Shown piece after piece: positions 23,750 to 31,585 of a DNA stretch of 34,165 bases. How positions within the stretch are numbered: the stretch's first letter is position 1; every line of letters starts with the position of its first letter. The stretch is taken from assembly GCA_016928715.1 (NCBI GenBank), contig JAFGKG010000005.1, positions 1 through 34,165 of the forward strand, read 5' to 3'. Below the pieces are notes generated by a model that was given only the letters and a program-made list of their open reading frames with translations, did no database searches and was not told the DNA's origin. Position numbers and translations under genes: made by a program. The DNA is from Chloroflexia bacterium (GTDB lineage Bacteria; Chloroflexota; Chloroflexia; DTKN01).

Positions 23750-23771
23750 GTATGATCAACTCCTATCATAC
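23750..23771. other. Hairpin with mini reading frame
   Basis: GTATGAT (23750-23756) and ATCATAC (23765-23771) form a perfect 7 bp stem with an 8-base loop. An ATG inside the left arm (23752) opens eight codons, MINSYHTT, ending in TAG at 23776-23778. It follows the GGAGG repeats at 15 bases, too far for good initiation. Possibly a leader structure for the kinase mRNA. Confidence 0.35.
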
Positions 23772-23802
23772 AACCTAGTCCTTTTACAAGGTAATTTTAA
23801 CC

Positions 23803-23933
23803 TGTCATTCTGAGCGAGCCGCCGCAGGCGGCGAAGCGAAGAATCTCCTGCACAGAAAAACCGACTTTTTTTGCTATCAGGGAGATTCTTCGTCGTCGCA
23901 GTTGCTGCGCAACTGCTCCTCCTCAGAATGACA
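23803..23933. mobile_element. MITE-like element with 12 bp terminal inverted repeats
   Basis: 131 bp bounded by TGTCATTCTGAG (23803-23814) and CTCAGAATGACA (23922-23933). A second perfect inverted pair lies inside, CGAAGAATCTCC (23837-23848) and GGAGATTCTTCG (23881-23892), plus local hairpins at GCCGCAGGCGGC and GCAGTTGCTGCGCAACTGC. It has no coding capacity. The TGTCATTCTGAG-GAAGAATCT pattern is a recurrent family in many environmental bacterial genomes. If transcribed, it would fold into a long hairpin in the leader of the kinase gene. Confidence 0.75.
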
Positions 23934-24020
23934 TGCTTCAAAATCACTTTGAAGAGGTACTAGACGACTGAAGAGATTGGGACCCACAAAAGGGTCGGCA
24001 TCCGGGGAAAAGGGCTGGAT

Positions 24021-26312
24021 ATGGCGCGGCAGCGACGGAAGAAAAAGGGCCAGGCGGCCCCTAAAATAGCGCGTTCCACATCCTGGCTGATGCTGGGGGG
24101 GGCAGTCCTCATCCTCGGGCTACTACTGCTAATAGGATACAAGAGCTATAGCCCACCGTTTTGGCTCTATCCCCTGCTCGTACTGGCCCTCTTGGGACTT
24201 GTCCTGGGCTTGCTGGCCCTCAACCGCGGCAGTGCTGACGACCTGGAAAAAACGCAGTCCCTGACCGAACTAACCCGGCACCTGGTGCGCCAATTGGCCG
24301 AGCAGGCCGATCCCTCGACAGCCCTCTTTGGGGCCATTTACGCCCTGCAGCAGCATTTGCAAGTGGAACGTATCGCGCTCTTTGCCATCGAACACTCGGC
24401 GCAGTATGCGGAACTACTGGTCGAGGCCCAACAGAGCGCCCATGCCAGTTCTTTGGCCGGCCGCCTCGCCCTAGAACGACTGCCCAAGCTGCACCAGGCC
24501 CTGCAGCAAAAACAGCCCCAACTATGGAAAAAAAGCGACGGCCTTGCCCTACCCCCAGACAGCCAGGTCCTGCTGGCATCCGATTACAGCAGCCTGTACC
24601 TGTGCCCCCTGCTCGCCGGCAAGCGCAGTGTGGGTTTTTTGTCCGTATCCTCAAATGATATCCGCCGCCTGCAGCGGCTGCAGCAGCGGGGCCTGCTGGA
24701 AAGCGTCGCCCAGATATTGGCCCTGTACATCCGCACGGCCGGCCTGCAGCCGGACGTCCTGCGCGCCCAGGATCAGATCGAACTGCTCTACGAGGTGACC
24801 ACCCATCTCAACACCGATCTCAGCCTGGAAAAAGTGCTCACCAATCTCCTCTCCCAATCGCGGGCCAAGGTGGGGGCCACCCGCGGCAGCCTCTTTCTGC
24901 TGGATGAAGAGGGGCACGTGACCCACCGCATCCTGGCCCGCGAAAATCTGGCTCCCGAGATCTCGCAGTTGGTCATCCAGGAGATCATGACCGAGGGCCT
25001 GCCAGCCTGGGTACTGGAAAATAAAAAGGGCACTATCATCCAGGACACCCTGCAGGACAATCGCTGGCTGATCCTGTCCGATCACGCCGGCCACGTGCGC
25101 TCGGCCGTGGCCGCACCCTTTATCCGCCAGGGCCGCGTTCAGGGGATGATCTTTTTGACCCATCCGGATATCAACCGCTTCCGCCAGGAGCACCTGAACC
25201 TGCTCAACTCGATCGCCAATCAGGCCGCCATCGCCATCCAGAATGCCCGTCTCTACGAGCGCGTCCAGGCCGAGCGACGCACCCTGGCGGCCGTGCTGGA
25301 CAGCAGCGCCGACGCCATTGTCGTCACCACCCCGGCGGGGAATGTCCTGCTGGCCAACCCCGCCGCCCGACAGGTGCTCGGCATAGAGAATCGACCCGCC
25401 CCCCTCGCCGAGCTCGTCTTTCACCCCCAGCTCTTGGCCTTTCTGCAGCGCGCTCTCCATGAAGAGGATATCGTCTGCGAAAACGTGACCATGGACGATA
25501 ACCGCACCTTTAGCGTCAGCGTGTCGCCGGTGCACGACCAGGAAGGCCGGACCATCGGCCGGGTCGCACTCATGCACGACATCACTTACCTCGTCGAGCT
25601 GGACGAGATGAAAAGCCGCTTTGTCTCGACCGTCTCGCACGACCTCAAGGCGCCGCTGACGGCCATCCGGGGCTTTATCGACCTGATCGAGATGGTCGGC
25701 CCGACCAACGAGGAACAACACGAGTTCGTCGGCCGCATCCAGCGGGTGACGGAGGAAATGTCCAAGTTGATCAGCGACCTGCTCGACCTGGGCAAGATCG
25801 AGGCCGGCCTGGGAATGGAGACAGAGCCGGTCGATATGCGGGATATCCTGCTCAGTGGAAAATACAACCTGGCCATGATGGCCCAGGACAAGGGCATCCT
25901 GGTGGACGTCGAAGCGTCCCCCGGCCTGCCCCAGATCCATGGGGACCCCTATCGCCTGCAGCAGGTGACCTCCAACCTGTTGAGCAACGCCATCAAGTAT
26001 ACCCCCAGAGGCGGGCACATCTGGGTCCGCGCGAGCAACGAGCAATCCGAGCTGGTGGTCTGCGTGCAGGATACCGGCATCGGCATCCCCAGCGCCGACC
26101 TGCCCCGGGTGTTTGATAAATTCTTTCGCGTCTCGGACACCCGCGTGATCGATCAGGAAGGGAGTGGCCTGGGCCTGGCCATCGTCAAATCCATTGTTGA
26201 GGAACACGGCGGTCGGGTCTGGGCCGAGAGCAACCCCGGCAAAGGCAGCCGTTTCTACTTTGCCCTGCCCGTACCCCAAGAACAACCCGAGCCCGCCGCT
26301 CAAAGCGCCTAG
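24021..26312 (+). CDS. Membrane sensor histidine kinase (2 TM, GAF, GAF, PAS, HisKA, HATPase)
   Basis: 763 aa. A basic N-terminus is followed by two membrane helices (about 22-40 and 47-67) with almost no external loop, so sensing is probably inside the membrane or cytoplasm. A first GAF-like region covers about 80-240, a clear GAF about 265-410 (TRGSLFLLDEEG, SIANQAAIAIQNARLYERV), PAS about 420-525, HisKA with His540 in VSHDLKAPL, HATPase_c about 645-750 (NLLSNAIKYTPRGG, DTGIGIP, GSGLGLAIVKSI). No response regulator is adjacent, so it is an orphan. The ribosome site is weak. Its TAG overlaps the TAG of the convergent lipoprotein gene in CTAG. Confidence 0.93.
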   Translation: MARQRRKKKGQAAPKIARSTSWLMLGGAVLILGLLLLIGYKSYSPPFWLYPLLVLALLGLVLGLLALNRGSADDLEKTQSLTELTRHLVRQLAEQADPSTALFGAIYALQQHLQVERIALFAIEHSAQYAELLVEAQQSAHASSLAGRLALERLPKLHQALQQKQPQLWKKSDGLALPPDSQVLLASDYSSLYLCPLLAGKRSVGFLSVSSNDIRRLQRLQQRGLLESVAQILALYIRTAGLQPDVLRAQDQIELLYEVTTHLNTDLSLEKVLTNLLSQSRAKVGATRGSLFLLDEEGHVTHRILARENLAPEISQLVIQEIMTEGLPAWVLENKKGTIIQDTLQDNRWLILSDHAGHVRSAVAAPFIRQGRVQGMIFLTHPDINRFRQEHLNLLNSIANQAAIAIQNARLYERVQAERRTLAAVLDSSADAIVVTTPAGNVLLANPAARQVLGIENRPAPLAELVFHPQLLAFLQRALHEEDIVCENVTMDDNRTFSVSVSPVHDQEGRTIGRVALMHDITYLVELDEMKSRFVSTVSHDLKAPLTAIRGFIDLIEMVGPTNEEQHEFVGRIQRVTEEMSKLISDLLDLGKIEAGLGMETEPVDMRDILLSGKYNLAMMAQDKGILVDVEASPGLPQIHGDPYRLQQVTSNLLSNAIKYTPRGGHIWVRASNEQSELVVCVQDTGIGIPSADLPRVFDKFFRVSDTRVIDQEGSGLGLAIVKSIVEEHGGRVWAESNPGKGSRFYFALPVPQEQPEPAAQSA

Positions 26313-27613
26313 CGCCCCCCGACTCTCAGAGGCACCCACAAGGGCGCCCAATCGTTCCCCTCGACGCCGGTCAACGCCCGGGACTGCCCCGTCTCTCGGT
26401 CCAGCAGCCAGATGTCGCTGCGGCCAAAGTCGTCGCGGTTGCCCACAAAGGCCAGCCAACGCCCATCCCAGGACCAGGCCGGCGCCGTATCATAGCCCAC
26501 CTCGGTCAGTTGGAAGGGCTGGCCCTCCGCCACTTCCAACCCATAGAGGCCCTCCGCCCCCCCGCTGGCCGACGGCTCGGGCTGCGAGCCCACGTAGAAC
26601 GGCCGCCCTGTCTCCCCGTCGGTCCAGGCCCATGAGGAACGGGTAAAGGCTAACAACTCCGCGCCATCCCAGCCCAGGTCGTGGTCCCAGCGGCGCAGGG
26701 GCTCGTCCTCGTTGTAGGAAAAAGCACGGCCCGTCTCCAGGTCCAGCAGGTAGCCGGCCGGATCGTCGCTGTAGGCCGGGTACAAGTAGGCCAGCCAGCG
26801 CCCATTGGGAGAGAGCTGCGGCCCATAACCCTCGCCCAGCGATTCCTCCAAGAGCAGGCGCCCCCGCTCCAGCCGGGCCGTGTAGAGCTCGCTGCTTTCC
26901 CCCGGCCGGCCCACCTGCAGCACAAGCGTCCCCTGGATGGAGACACTCCAATCCATCGGCACCGCCCCATCGGGCAGACCGACCACCTCCAGGGGAACGG
27001 CCTCCTGCTCCAGGCCGGCCCGGAAAAAGGCCCGCTCATTCATTGAAACCTGCACCGCGTACAGCAGCACATCCTGTCCCAGCCAAGCCGGCCCATCCAG
27101 CAGCTGCACCGATTCCGAACCCGGCACGAGCCGCGGGGAGCGCCTCTCTGGCAGGACGGCCAGGTCCAACAGCCGCAGGGAATAGCGGCCCTCGTCCACA
27201 GCGACGTAGGCCAACCAGGGCGCCGTAAGCGGCTGGTCAGGGGGAGCGGCGCCCTGCGAAGGCCAGGCCAGCGTCGGCCAGCGCTCCTCGGCCGCGTCGT
27301 CCGTCAGGCGCAGCAGTTCCCGGCCCTCCGGGTCGACCCACCAGAGGTCCACCTGGCCGCCGCGGTCAGAGACAAAAGCCAGCCCCCAGACCTCCTCGAC
27401 CGGCGCGGGCGTGGGAGCCGGAGAGGGGGAGGGCCGGGCCGAAGGAGGGGGGGGCGGCGTGGGCGCAACCGGCGTGGGGCTTTCCTCCAGGGGCAGAGCC
27501 GTCCGCTGGGGGGAGGGTGGCGCCGCCGTAGGGGAGAGCGGCGGCGCCGCACTCGGGGTCCGCCCACAGGCGGCCAACAAGAGCAGGATTGCCAGACAGA
27601 AATATTTTTTCAT
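26309..27613 (-). CDS. Lipoprotein with TolB-like beta-propeller repeats
   Basis: 434 aa from the ATG at 27613 (MKKYFCLAIL, lipobox LLAAC, Cys16). The open frame continues upstream into a repeat that reads HKGHQGHKG and was not used. After the signal comes a Pro/Ala-rich linker (about 20-80), then about five to six WD40/PD40-type blades: WGLAFVSDRGGQVDLWWVDP, YGPQLSPNGRWLAYLYP, PAWSWDGRWLAFVGNRDD and SDIWLLDRETGQSRALTG. The protein is predicted to be attached outside the cell membrane and to bind a partner through the propeller. It lies 155 bp downstream of the glycosyltransferase gene. Function beyond the fold is unknown. Confidence 0.85.
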   Translation of the reverse strand: MKKYFCLAILLLLAACGRTPSAAPPLSPTAAPPSPQRTALPLEESPTPVAPTPPPPPSARPSPSPAPTPAPVEEVWGLAFVSDRGGQVDLWWVDPEGRELLRLTDDAAEERWPTLAWPSQGAAPPDQPLTAPWLAYVAVDEGRYSLRLLDLAVLPERRSPRLVPGSESVQLLDGPAWLGQDVLLYAVQVSMNERAFFRAGLEQEAVPLEVVGLPDGAVPMDWSVSIQGTLVLQVGRPGESSELYTARLERGRLLLEESLGEGYGPQLSPNGRWLAYLYPAYSDDPAGYLLDLETGRAFSYNEDEPLRRWDHDLGWDGAELLAFTRSSWAWTDGETGRPFYVGSQPEPSASGGAEGLYGLEVAEGQPFQLTEVGYDTAPAWSWDGRWLAFVGNRDDFGRSDIWLLDRETGQSRALTGVEGNDWAPLWVPLRVGGR

Positions 27614-27679
27614 CTCTTCTCTCCCTGAGCCGAATCCCAAAAGGCAAAAAGTCCAAGACTTGTCCTGATCCTGCCCAAG

Positions 27680-27745
27680 GGACACAAATGACACAATTTT
27701 TTCTCCTTTGTGCCCTTGGTGTCCTTTGTGGTTGAACCCATTCAA
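27680..27745 (-). repeat. HKGHxGHKG-type interspersed repeat
   Basis: CTTTGTGCCCTTGGTGTCCTT and the flanking GACACAAATGACAC and TTTGTGGTTGAA match a low-complexity intergenic repeat often mistranslated as HKGHQGHKG on the opposite strand. It is not a credible coding start for the downstream lipoprotein. Confidence 0.5.
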
Positions 27746-27768
27746 CTCGCAAGAATTCCGGTCAGGAT

Positions 27769-28899
27769 CTAACCAAGCTCTAACAAACGCACGTACAGCG
27801 CGGCCGTCTCGCGGGCCATGTTGGACCAGCTAAAACGCCGGGCCCGCTCCAAACCCCGTTGGCGCAGTTCGGCCCGCAGATCGGCCCGATCCAACAAGCG
27901 CTGCATGGCCGCGGCCAGCGCTGGCACATCCTCCGCAGAGACCTGCAGGCCGGCTTCGCCCACCACCTCGGGCAGACTCGACGCGGTGGAGGTCAACACC
28001 GGCGTACCGCAGGCCATGGCCTCCAGCGGCGGCAGGCCAAAACCCTCGTAGCGCGAGGGATAGACCAGGGCCACAGCTCCATTATACCACAAAGGCAGCT
28101 CCTCTCGCGGCACAAAGCCGGGAAAGAGCACCCGCTCGGACAGGCCCAGGGCCTCCACCTCGGCAAACAGGGCCTCGTAGCCCCAGCCCCGCGCTCCGGC
28201 CAGGACCAGGGGCGCATCCGTAGCGACGCGGGCGTAGGCCTGCACCAAGCGGCGCAGATTCTTGCGCGGCTCCAGGTTGCCCAGGTAGAGCAGGTAGCGC
28301 GGCGGCAGTCCCCGCCGCTCTCGAAAGGCGGCCACCTCCTCCGGGGGGCGGGGACAAAAGTCGGGGTCGACGCCCTCATAGATGACCTGGATGCGCTCGC
28401 CAGGCACCCCCAGCAGGCGCTGCACCTCGCGGCCGGTGAACTCGGAAACGGCGATCACGGCCCGCGCCCGCCGCACGGTCAGCCGGGTCAGGAGGTTCAG
28501 GTAGAGCCGGCGACCGCGGGGGTGGACCTCGGGATAGCGCATGTAGGCCAGGTCGTGGATCGTCACCACCAGCGGGCAGGGCGTCCACCAGGGGGCCACG
28601 TTCATCGTGGCGTGGAGCAGGTCCACCCCGTCCCGCCAGAGGGCGAGGGGAAAGCCGCTGTGCTCCCAAAGGATGCGCAGCGTGGGCCGGTCCAGTTTCA
28701 GCGGGCTGACCCGGGGTTTGAGCGTGGACTGGGAATCGAGATCCGCCAGGGCTGCCCGGGAGGGCAGGTAAACACAGAGCTCGCCCGGTGGGTCGGCGGC
28801 CGGCAGGCCCAGGACCAGGTGCCGGATATAGTTGCTGACGCCGCTCTGGCGATACGAGCCGGCCTGGCCCCACAGGAAGGCCTGCAGCCCAATGCGCAC
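27769..28899 (-). CDS. Family 4-type glycosyltransferase (GT-B, glycosyltransferase family 1 Pfam)
   Basis: 376 aa from a GTG at 28899, five bases after the MFS stop codon; the N-terminus then reads VRIGLQAFLWGQ as expected for GT-B enzymes. An ATG at 28965 would add 22 low-complexity residues overlapping the MFS gene. N-terminal acceptor domain: SGVSNYIRHLVLGL, DLLHATMNVAPWW, VVTIHDLAYMRYPE, AVIAVSEFTGREV. C-terminal donor domain: YLLYLGNLEPRKNLRRLVQA, VLFPGFVPREELPLWY and the retaining EX7E element YEGFGLPPLEAMACGTPV. It transfers sugar from a nucleotide sugar; acceptor unknown. Last gene of the pyrF operon. Confidence 0.92.
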   Translation of the reverse strand: MRIGLQAFLWGQAGSYRQSGVSNYIRHLVLGLPAADPPGELCVYLPSRAALADLDSQSTLKPRVSPLKLDRPTLRILWEHSGFPLALWRDGVDLLHATMNVAPWWTPCPLVVTIHDLAYMRYPEVHPRGRRLYLNLLTRLTVRRARAVIAVSEFTGREVQRLLGVPGERIQVIYEGVDPDFCPRPPEEVAAFRERRGLPPRYLLYLGNLEPRKNLRRLVQAYARVATDAPLVLAGARGWGYEALFAEVEALGLSERVLFPGFVPREELPLWYNGAVALVYPSRYEGFGLPPLEAMACGTPVLTSTASSLPEVVGEAGLQVSAEDVPALAAAMQRLLDRADLRAELRQRGLERARRFSWSNMARETAALYVRLLELG

Positions 28900-28903
28900 C
28901 GGC

Positions 28904-30268
28904 CTACCCCCCGGTCCGCCCGGCGGGGCCGGGGGAACGCAGATAGGACAGCCCAAACAGGGCAATAAACAGGGTCAATATACCTACCGCGGCCAGCGCC
29001 TGGGGGATGCCCACCAGGTCGGCCATCGCCCCGGTCAACAGGATGGGCCCAATGGCGGCAATGTTGGCGATGAGCAGGCGATTGGCGAAAATGCGGCCGT
29101 AGGCCTCCTCCGGGGTGCGGTCCTGCAGCAGGGTCTGCGTGGGGACGATAATGAAGGAATTGGACAGGCCCAGCAGGAAACACCAAAGCACCGCCGCCAG
29201 CAGCACCGGGTGCCCCAGGTTCAACATCTCTAGGCGGGGCAGATCGGGCAGGCCCTGCAGCAGGCGGACCGCACCCAGGCCAAGCATGCTCACGCCGGTC
29301 AGCACCATGCTGGCGTTGACCAGGCGCTGAGGGCCCAGCCGCTTGGAGAGCGGTCCCACCCCGAAAAAACCGAGCAGCATGCCCAGGCCGGCCGGAAAAA
29401 TGATCACGATGGCGTCCTCGGGGCTCAACTCTAACACCCGCGTCACAAAACCGGGCGCCAGGGTGCCGATCATCAAGGCCAGCGCCTGCACAATGGAGGA
29501 ATAGACAATAGCGATCGTGATGGGACGGTCGCGCAGGATCAGATCCCAGCTTTCGCGCAGCTCCCGGCTCATGGTGCGCCAGGCCTTTACGGCCTGCGGC
29601 AGCAACTTGGCCCCCAATTGCAGGGAGAGCCCGTTCTCCCGGACGGCAAACTCCTTGCGCGGCGTCAGGGCCAGCACGCCTGCCGCCGCCACGTAGAGGC
29701 CGGCAATAGTCCAGAGCACAACCTGCAGGCCAAAGAGCTTGAGCAGAAAGGGGCCCAGGATGATAAAGCCAAACACGTTAAAAACGTTGGTACTGATGCC
29801 AATGAGCGCATTGACGGCAAAGAAATGCTCCCGTTCCACCAGCAGGGGCACGGCCGAGTTTTCGGCCGGCCAGAAGAACTGGTTGACACAGGTGCGCAGA
29901 AAGGTGACCAGGTCGATGATCAGGACCAGGTAGCCGACGGACCACTGTCCGTGCAGAAGATAGACAAAATAGCCCAGCGTGGCCAGGACCCGCAGCAGCG
30001 TCGTGGCCAGCAGCACGGTCCGCTTGTTGCTGTGATCGACCACCACGCCCGCCACCGAGGCAAAGAGCACGCCTGGAACGATAAAGGATAGAATGGCCAG
30101 GCTGGTCTGGGTGCTGGAGCCGGTCAACTGCTCCACCAGTACGATCACCAGATAGTTCAGCATGTTCTGGGCAATCTGCGAGACCCCCTGGGCCGACCAA
30201 AGCAGGAGAAAGTTGCGGTTTCGCAGCACCTTGATCATGGAAGAATTGCTCTGGCGCCAAGCCGTCAT
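28904..30268 (-). CDS. MFS transporter (enterobactin exporter/permease-like)
   Basis: 454 aa, about 12 membrane helices. Start of helix 1: NRNFLLLWSAQGVSQIAQNM. The MFS signature loop 2-3 reads VAGVVVDHSNKRTVLLATTLLR. A charged central loop (about 215-250, KEFAVRENGLSLQLG and RELRESWDLIL) separates the halves. The family includes drug and siderophore exporters; the cargo here is unknown. The start overlaps the DUF951 stop by ATGA; an internal ATG ten codons later is possible. It is co-transcribed with pyrF, DUF951 and a glycosyltransferase, so export of a glycosylated or lipid product is one option (inference). Confidence 0.9.
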   Translation of the reverse strand: MTAWRQSNSSMIKVLRNRNFLLLWSAQGVSQIAQNMLNYLVIVLVEQLTGSSTQTSLAILSFIVPGVLFASVAGVVVDHSNKRTVLLATTLLRVLATLGYFVYLLHGQWSVGYLVLIIDLVTFLRTCVNQFFWPAENSAVPLLVEREHFFAVNALIGISTNVFNVFGFIILGPFLLKLFGLQVVLWTIAGLYVAAAGVLALTPRKEFAVRENGLSLQLGAKLLPQAVKAWRTMSRELRESWDLILRDRPITIAIVYSSIVQALALMIGTLAPGFVTRVLELSPEDAIVIIFPAGLGMLLGFFGVGPLSKRLGPQRLVNASMVLTGVSMLGLGAVRLLQGLPDLPRLEMLNLGHPVLLAAVLWCFLLGLSNSFIIVPTQTLLQDRTPEEAYGRIFANRLLIANIAAIGPILLTGAMADLVGIPQALAAVGILTLFIALFGLSYLRSPGPAGRTGG

Positions 30269-30489
30269 CGCCTGGCACTCCCCCCGGCGGCTTGCTCCCC
30301 CGGGGGCAAGACGGCCTTGAGCCGGCGTCGAAAGAGGGCCCGGCGCAGCAGAATACGCCGGCCACAGGTCAGGCAGCGAAGGCCCACGTCGCTGCCCACC
30401 CGGGTTACCAGCCAGACATCCCCTCCACAGGGATGGGCTTTGCGCAGTCGCACCTGCATGCCCACCTGTATATCCGACGATTCCACCAT
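30265..30489 (-). CDS. DUF951 family protein
   Basis: 74 aa from the ATG at 30489. Core VGMQVRLRKAHPCGGDVWLVT, then VGSDVGLRCLTCGRRILLRRA: a small beta-rich domain with conserved Cys in HPCGG and CLTCGR, as in DUF951. The cysteines suggest a metal site. The C-terminus is basic with a Gly/Ala tail. Family function is unknown; nucleic-acid binding has been a common guess. It starts one base after the pyrF TAA and overlaps the MFS start by ATGA, so it is firmly in that operon. Confidence 0.88.
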   Translation of the reverse strand: MVESSDIQVGMQVRLRKAHPCGGDVWLVTRVGSDVGLRCLTCGRRILLRRALFRRRLKAVLPPGEQAAGGSARR

Positions 30490-30490
30490 G

Positions 30491-31324
30491 TTATGTATCC
30501 ACGGATCGCTGGGAACGGGCCTGCTCGATGGCATCGTGCACTTGCCGGGCCGCCCGGGCAGAGGACTCGGCAAAGTCCGACTCGGCCGAGGCATAGAGAA
30601 TTCCCCGCGAGGAGTTGATGAGAATGCCGCCGCCGCCGCGGTCCAGACCCTCCGACACCGCCTGCTGCAGGCTGCCACCCTGGGCACCCACCCCGGGGAT
30701 GAGCAGGGGCAGATCGGGACAGAGCCGGCGCACCTGGGACAGTTCCTGGGGGTAGGTCGCCCCCACCACCAGCCCACAGTTGCCCCGCTCGTTCCATGTG
30801 GCCACGCGCTCGGCCACGACCTGGTAGAGCGGCCGGCCGGCGACGCTCAAATCCTGGAACTCGCCGGCGCCGGGGTTGGAGGTGCGGCAGAGAATAAAAC
30901 AGCCCCGGTCGGCGCGCTCCAAAAAGGGCTCCAGGGCCTGGCGGCCCAGGTAGGGGTTGAGCGTCACCGCGTCCGCCCCCAACTGGTCCAGGATGGCCCG
31001 GGCGTAGGCGGCCGAGCTGTGGCCAATGTCGGCCCGCTTGGCATCGACAATGACCAGGGCCGGGCAGTATTGGTGGATAAAGGCGATGGTCTGGCGCAGC
31101 GTCTCCAGGCCGGAGGGTCCCAAGGCCTCGTAAAAGGCCAGGTTCGGCTTGTAGGCGGCGGCCCAGGGGGCGGTGGCCTCGACGATGGCCTGGTTAAAGG
31201 TCAGCACCGGGTCGGCGGCGTCCCGCACGGCCTGGGGCAGTCGCTCTGGCAGCGGGTCCAACCCCACACAGAGCAGGCTCTCCTGCCGGCGGAACCAATC
31301 TCCCAGATTTTCTTTCCGTTTCAT
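30491..31324 (-). CDS. pyrF: Orotidine 5'-phosphate decarboxylase, type 2
   Basis: 277 aa from the ATG at 31324, typical of the longer type 2 PyrF; AGGAG lies 11 bases upstream. Frame extension beyond this ATG runs through the promoter. Motifs: LLCVGLDPLPERLP, TFNQAIVEATAPWAAAYKPN, and the catalytic DAKRADIGHSSAAYA with the Lys-Asp pair, then LNPYLGRQALEPF, VVGATYPQEL and LIPGVGAQGGS for phosphate binding. It decarboxylates OMP to UMP, the last step of pyrimidine synthesis. It heads an operon with DUF951, an MFS transporter and a glycosyltransferase; no other pyr gene is nearby. Confidence 0.95.
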   Translation of the reverse strand: MKRKENLGDWFRRQESLLCVGLDPLPERLPQAVRDAADPVLTFNQAIVEATAPWAAAYKPNLAFYEALGPSGLETLRQTIAFIHQYCPALVIVDAKRADIGHSSAAYARAILDQLGADAVTLNPYLGRQALEPFLERADRGCFILCRTSNPGAGEFQDLSVAGRPLYQVVAERVATWNERGNCGLVVGATYPQELSQVRRLCPDLPLLIPGVGAQGGSLQQAVSEGLDRGGGGILINSSRGILYASAESDFAESSARAARQVHDAIEQARSQRSVDT

Positions 31325-31360
31325 GTGCAGGTCACTCCTGACTCGTTGGGAAACGCTGTT

Positions 31361-31389
31361 ATTGTACAATGCTTTACCAAGGCCGTCAA
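31361..31389 (-). promoter_or_regulatory. Promoter of the pyrF operon
   Basis: Minus strand: TTGACG (31384-31389), 17 bp spacer, TACAAT (31361-31366). The -10 forms part of the palindrome ATTGTACAAT (31361-31370), identical to the core of the XRE-cupin operator candidate at 1597-1606. Its -35 mirrors that of tRNA-Asn. Confidence 0.82.
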
Positions 31390-31396
31390 ATGAAAC

Positions 31397-31425
31397 TTGA
31401 CGATTGCCAAAAGTGCGGTTATAAT
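31397..31425 (+). promoter_or_regulatory. Promoter of tRNA-Asn
   Basis: TTGACG (31397-31402), 17 bp spacer, perfect TATAAT (31420-31425), 13 bp before the mature tRNA. With the pyrF -35 it forms the perfect inverted repeat CGTCAA-N7-TTGACG. Confidence 0.85.
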
Positions 31426-31438
31426 TACGGGCGAGTTT

Positions 31439-31511
31439 TCCCCGATAGCTCAATTGGCAGAGCGGCTGACTGTTAATCAGTAGGTTGGTGGTTCGAGTCC
31501 ACCTCGGGGAG
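31439..31511 (+). tRNA. tRNA-Asn (anticodon GTT)
   Basis: 73 nt. Acceptor TCCCCGA/TCGGGGA with discriminator G, D stem GCTC/GAGC, anticodon loop CTGTTAA (GTT, reads AAC/AAU), T arm TGGTGGTTCGAGTCCACC. CCA is not encoded; seven T residues follow at once. Confidence 0.97.
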
Positions 31512-31520
31512 CTTTTTTTC
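31512..31520 (+). terminator. T-run directly after tRNA-Asn
   Basis: CTTTTTTTC begins one base after the mature tRNA end. There is no separate hairpin; the GC-rich tRNA arms may serve as the terminating structure. Confidence 0.45.
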
Positions 31521-31585
31521 GTGCCTCTTTGCTCTCAGCCCAACTTGTTTACTCCATCGTATGATAGATGGAGCGAGGAGCGGCC

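Noticed and set aside
23756-23947. 63-codon open frame on the minus strand inside the MITE-like element
   Set aside because: It is made by the inverted repeats themselves, with no ribosome site or protein features.
24651-26459. A 602-codon open frame on the minus strand
   Set aside because: It is antisense to the sensor kinase with clear HisKA and HATPase motifs; its own sequence is low-complexity Asp/Gly/His.
27614-27745. Extended N-terminus of the TolB-like lipoprotein beginning near 27745
   Set aside because: It reads through an HKGHQGHKG-type intergenic repeat and would hide a perfect lipoprotein signal that starts at 27613.
31325-31453. Extended N-terminus of PyrF
   Set aside because: It would run through the divergent pyrF/tRNA-Asn promoters; PyrF homology begins after the ATG at 31324.
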